Positions 61,170-64,000 of a stretch of DNA of 64,000 nucleotides are shown in pieces (the first letter of the stretch is position 1; every line of letters begins with the position of its first letter). The position numbers and the translations under genes were made by a program. The notes under the pieces were generated by a model that saw only the letters and a program-made list of their open reading frames with translations, was not told the DNA's origin and searched no databases. This stretch comes from Vibrio ishigakensis (GTDB lineage Bacteria; Pseudomonadota; Gammaproteobacteria; Enterobacterales; Vibrionaceae): positions 2,666,001 to 2,730,000 of the forward strand of contig NZ_AP024881.1 of assembly GCF_024347675.1 (NCBI RefSeq), given 5' to 3'.

Positions 61170-61906
61170 TGCCATCTCGTATTCAAAAAGTAGACATTCT
61201 TCGCTACGACTCGGAGAAAGACGAACAACCTTATCTGCAGAAGTTCGAGGTTCCTTTCGATGAGACCATGTCGGTACTGGATGCTATCGGCTACATCAAG
61301 GACCATCTAGACAAGGATCTGGCTTACCGCTGGTCTTGTCGTATGGCTATCTGTGGTTCGTGCGGCATCATGGTAAACAATGTGCCTAAGCTGGCATGTA
61401 AGACCTTCCTGCGTGACTACCCAGATGGTTTGACCATAGAGCCACTGGCGAACTTCCCTATCGAAAAGGATTTGATCGTAGACATGACGCCATTTATCGA
61501 GCGTCTTGAAGCGATTAAGCCTTACATCATAGGTAATGATCGTAAGCCTGAAGATGGCGCAAACCTACAGACTCCAGAAGAGATGGCTCGCTATAAGCAG
61601 TTTGCTGCCTGCATCAACTGTGGTCTTTGCTATGCAGCCTGTCCTCAGTTCGGCCTAAACCCTGAGTTCATCGGTCCAGCAGCGCTGACTCTTGCGCACC
61701 GCTACAACCTAGATACTCGTGACAACGGCAAACAAGAGCGTATGGAGCTGATCAATGGCGACAATGGCGCTTGGGGCTGTACCTTTGTTGGCTACTGCTC
61801 TGAGGTTTGTCCGAAGAACGTTGACCCTGCAGCGGCGGTTAACCAAGGCAAGATTGAATCGTCAAAAGATTTTGTGATTGCGATGCTGAAACCGGAGGAT
61901 GCGTAA
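61169..61906 (+). CDS. frdB: Fumarate reductase iron-sulfur subunit FrdB
   Basis: FrdB carries electrons from membrane menaquinol to FrdA through three clusters. The 245-residue product has the [2Fe-2S] ligands Cys57, Cys62, Cys65 and Cys77 ([11 protein letters not shown]...LAC). The [4Fe-4S] and [3Fe-4S] ligands are in [12 protein letters not shown] and [14 protein letters not shown]. Its start overlaps the frdA stop and its stop overlaps frdC by one base each. Confidence 0.98.
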   Translation: MPSRIQKVDILRYDSEKDEQPYLQKFEVPFDETMSVLDAIGYIKDHLDKDLAYRWSCRMAICGSCGIMVNNVPKLACKTFLRDYPDGLTIEPLANFPIEKDLIVDMTPFIERLEAIKPYIIGNDRKPEDGANLQTPEEMARYKQFAACINCGLCYAACPQFGLNPEFIGPAALTLAHRYNLDTRDNGKQERMELINGDNGAWGCTFVGYCSEVCPKNVDPAAAVNQGKIESSKDFVIAMLKPEDA

Positions 61907-62289
61907 TGAGTAATCGTAAGCCTTATGTTCGTGAAATGAAGCGCACCTGGTGGAAGGATCACTCTTTCTATCGCACCTATATGTTGCGTGAAGCGACCGT
62001 TTTGCCACTGATCCTATTCACTCTATTCCTGACCATTGGCCTTGGCTCTTTGGTCAAAGGTCCAGAGGCTTGGGCTACTTGGCTTGAGTTCATGAAGAAC
62101 CCTATCGTGATGCTCATCAATGTGCTGGCACTTGCAGGTAGCCTTTTCCACGCGCACACCTTCTTTAGCATGATGCCTCAGGTTATGCCTATTCGCATCA
62201 AGGGTAAGACCCTAGATAAGAAAGCGGTGGTATTGGCTCAGTGGGCAGCTGTAGCGTTCATTTCACTTGTAGTTCTAATCATAGTTTGA
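61906..62289 (+). CDS. frdC: Fumarate reductase membrane anchor FrdC
   Basis: The 127-residue product has three predicted membrane helices (about 28-50, 65-85 and 103-126). It carries the FrdC signature [27 protein letters not shown]. It anchors FrdAB and contributes to the menaquinone site. It overlaps frdB by one base. Confidence 0.96.
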   Translation: MSNRKPYVREMKRTWWKDHSFYRTYMLREATVLPLILFTLFLTIGLGSLVKGPEAWATWLEFMKNPIVMLINVLALAGSLFHAHTFFSMMPQVMPIRIKGKTLDKKAVVLAQWAAVAFISLVVLIIV

Positions 62290-62299
62290 GGAGTATGAC

Positions 62300-62662
62300 G
62301 TGATTAATAAGAATCCAAAGCGTTCAGACGAACCAGTATGGTGGGGACTGTTTGGTGCCGGTGGTAGCTGGTTTGCAATGATCACCCCTATCACTATCTT
62401 TGTGCTAGGTATCTTGGTTCCACTAGGTGTGATCGATGCAGAAGCAATGAGCTACGAGCGTGTTTCTAGCTTCGTTACTAGCATCATAGGTGGCCTGTTT
62501 ATCATCGCTTCTATTGCGCTACCTATGTGGCACGCAATGCACCGTCTACACCACGGTATGCACGACCTAAAATTCCACACTGGCGTTGCCGGTAAGATTG
62601 CATGCTACTTTGCAGCGGCCTTCCTAACGGGTCTAGCTATCGTGTTTGTGTTTATGGTCTAA
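62300..62662 (+). CDS. frdD: Fumarate reductase membrane anchor FrdD
   Basis: The 120-residue product has three membrane helices and the FrdD start [24 protein letters not shown], plus the H-rich quinone-side region [16 protein letters not shown]. It is the last gene of frdABCD, 10 bp after frdC. The start is a GTG at 62300, preceded by GGAG. Confidence 0.96.
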   Translation: MINKNPKRSDEPVWWGLFGAGGSWFAMITPITIFVLGILVPLGVIDAEAMSYERVSSFVTSIIGGLFIIASIALPMWHAMHRLHHGMHDLKFHTGVAGKIACYFAAAFLTGLAIVFVFMV

Positions 62663-62675
62663 CCCAGACCAAAAC

Positions 62676-62711
62676 AAAAATGGCGCATCAGATGATGCGC
62701 CATTTTTTTAT
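62676..62711. terminator. Bidirectional terminator between frdD and efp
   Basis: A perfect ATGGCGCATC/GATGCGCCAT stem with a tiny loop has an A tract before it and TTTTTTT after it, serving the convergent genes. Confidence 0.93.
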
Positions 62712-62727
62712 GTTCGCAGAGTGAAGA

Positions 62728-63294
62728 TTACTTCACGCGACCTACGTATTCACCAGTACGGGTATCTACTTTGATAACCTCGCCAATAGCGATGAACAGA
62801 GGAACACGTACAACAGCACCAGTAGATAGAGTCGCTGGCTTACCACCTGTACCTTGAGTATCGCCTTTCAGACCTGGGTCAGTATCCGTTACTTCAAGCT
62901 CAACGAAGTTTGGCGGAGTAACAGTGATTGGGCTACCGTTCCAAAGAGTGATCATACAAGTGTTGTTTTCTACCAACCACTTAGCGTTCTCACCAACTGC
63001 TTTAACGTCAGCTGCAATCTGCTCGAAGGTTTCATTGTTCATAAAGTGGTAGAATTCGCCGTCGTTATATAGATAATCTAGGTCGATATCCATAACATCA
63101 GCTACTTCAACAGTCTCACCAGACTTGAAGGTTTTCTCTAAAACCTTACCAGACAGTAGCTTACGGATCTTAACGCGGTTGAACGCCTGACCTTTACCTG
63201 GCTTAACGTATTCGTTTTCTAGGATTACGCATGGCTCGCTATCAAGCATTAGCTTAAGGCCGCCTTTGAATTCATTGGTACTTACAGTAGCCAT
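62728..63294 (-). CDS. efp: Elongation factor P
   Basis: EF-P rescues ribosomes stalled at polyproline. The 188-residue product has three beta-barrel domains. The modified loop is [10 protein letters not shown] with Lys34, the target of EpmA-catalysed beta-lysylation. The two ligases/mutases, EpmA and EpmB, are both in this window, so the beta-lysine type of modification is expected. It is divergent from epmB with about 30 bp between the starts. Confidence 0.98.
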   Translation of the reverse strand: MATVSTNEFKGGLKLMLDSEPCVILENEYVKPGKGQAFNRVKIRKLLSGKVLEKTFKSGETVEVADVMDIDLDYLYNDGEFYHFMNNETFEQIAADVKAVGENAKWLVENNTCMITLWNGSPITVTPPNFVELEVTDTDPGLKGDTQGTGGKPATLSTGAVVRVPLFIAIGEVIKVDTRTGEYVGRVK

Positions 63295-63326
63295 TTTTCC
63301 CTCTTTAATTTCTAGAGCAAGTTTTA

Positions 63327-64000
63327 ATGTCGCATATCATAACCCAAAAAGCTGATTCTGTTGAACAAAACTGGTTGCAACAGCTCGCAGATGGGATCTC
63401 AGACCCTGCACAGTTACTGGCTTATTTGCATATAGACCCGACCGATTTCAGCCAAGGGTTCGCAGCGCGCAAAGCCTTCGCACAGCGAGTGCCATTAAGC
63501 TTTGCTGAGAGAATGGAAAAAGGCAATCCAAACGACCCTCTTTTAAGGCAAGTGTTGCCAGTAAAAGAAGAGTTTATTGAGCATCCTGAATTTGTGGCAG
63601 ATCCGCTAGAAGAGCAAAACAATGCTCAGCCCAGCTTGCTACACAAATATAAGAACCGAGTGTTGCTGATCCTAAAGAACAACTGCGCGGTGAACTGCCG
63701 CTACTGTTTCCGTCGTCACTTCCCGTACTCGGAGAACCGTGGCAACAAATCAGTATGGCAGGCAAACATCGACTATATCGCTGAGCACCCTGAGGTTGAT
63801 GAAGTGATCCTCTCTGGCGGTGACCCGCTGATGGCAAAGGACAGTGAACTCAAGTTTCTGATCGATGCTCTGGGTGCTATCCCGCATCTGAAGCGTCTGC
63901 GAATCCATTCGCGCCTACCTGTGGTGATTCCAGATAGAGTGACCGATGAATTGTGTGAAATGCTTGAACAAACCAGACTGAAATCGATCCTAGTGACCCA
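63327..64000 (+). CDS. epmB: EF-P beta-lysylation protein EpmB (lysine 2,3-aminomutase), 5' part
   Basis: EpmB converts L-lysine to (R)-beta-lysine for EpmA. The frame starts at the ATG at 63327 ([16 protein letters not shown]) and is open to the end of the window, giving 224 codons. It has the radical SAM motif [15 protein letters not shown] and the GGDP SAM-binding motif [10 protein letters not shown]. The rest lies beyond the window. It is the PLP/SAM enzyme of the EF-P modification set. Confidence 0.95.
   Translation, partial: MSHIITQKADSVEQNWLQQLADGISDPAQLLAYLHIDPTDFSQGFAARKAFAQRVPLSFAERMEKGNPNDPLLRQVLPVKEEFIEHPEFVADPLEEQNNAQPSLLHKYKNRVLLILKNNCAVNCRYCFRRHFPYSENRGNKSVWQANIDYIAEHPEVDEVILSGGDPLMAKDSELKFLIDALGAIPHLKRLRIHSRLPVVIPDRVTDELCEMLEQTRLKSILVT

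Overview
This window is a chromosomal segment of a gammaproteobacterium, almost certainly a member of the Vibrionaceae. The 16S and 23S sequences, the tandem rRNA operons, the alternating Gly/fMet tRNA array and the gene order around cysJIH, dusA, dnaB, rnr, purA, hfq, mutL, orn and frdABCD all fit that group. I cannot name the species from sequence alone. I see no phage, insertion sequence, integron or CRISPR array. Almost all of the window is core genome.

Layout. Positions 1-11400 hold two complete rRNA operons in tandem on the minus strand. The upstream one (about 11400 down to 5724) carries Ile and Ala tRNAs in its 16S-23S spacer; the downstream one (5657 down to 65) carries Glu, Lys and Val. 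Positions 11521-15810 hold cysJIH (assimilatory sulfate reduction), whose leader can form competing hairpins. Next come a small unknown gene, an outer membrane barrel protein, pspG behind a sigma-54 promoter, dusA, pgi, alr and dnaB (16-22.8 kb). Positions 23-29.4 kb hold a DUF481 outer membrane protein, rpsF-priB-rpsR-rplI, a nitroreductase, rlmB and rnr. The nitric oxide pair nsrR/hmp is divergent around a strong NsrR operator (29.5-31.2 kb), followed by purA.

Between purA and yjeT/hflC (32.7-38.0 kb) lies an accessory carbohydrate island. It has a sucrose-type PTS EIIBC, a GH32 phospho-fructofuranosidase and an RpiR-type regulator on one strand, and RpiB and an AlsE-like epimerase on the other, separated by an operator-rich 256-bp control region. 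The enzyme set suggests a PTS pathway that ends in allose-6-P/allulose-6-P chemistry.

From 38 to 47 kb is the conserved tsaE-amiB-mutL-miaA-hfq-hflX-hflK-hflC cluster. It is followed by queG, a 474-bp AT-rich gap with DnaA boxes at the position where E. coli has datA, a Gly/fMet tRNA array with one decayed copy, orn, rsgA and psd. The last part carries a TetR regulator, menA, rraA, a DASS transporter, a glycerophosphodiesterase, an EamA transporter, epmA divergent from frdABCD, efp and the start of epmB. EpmA, EpmB and EF-P together form the EF-P lysylation system.
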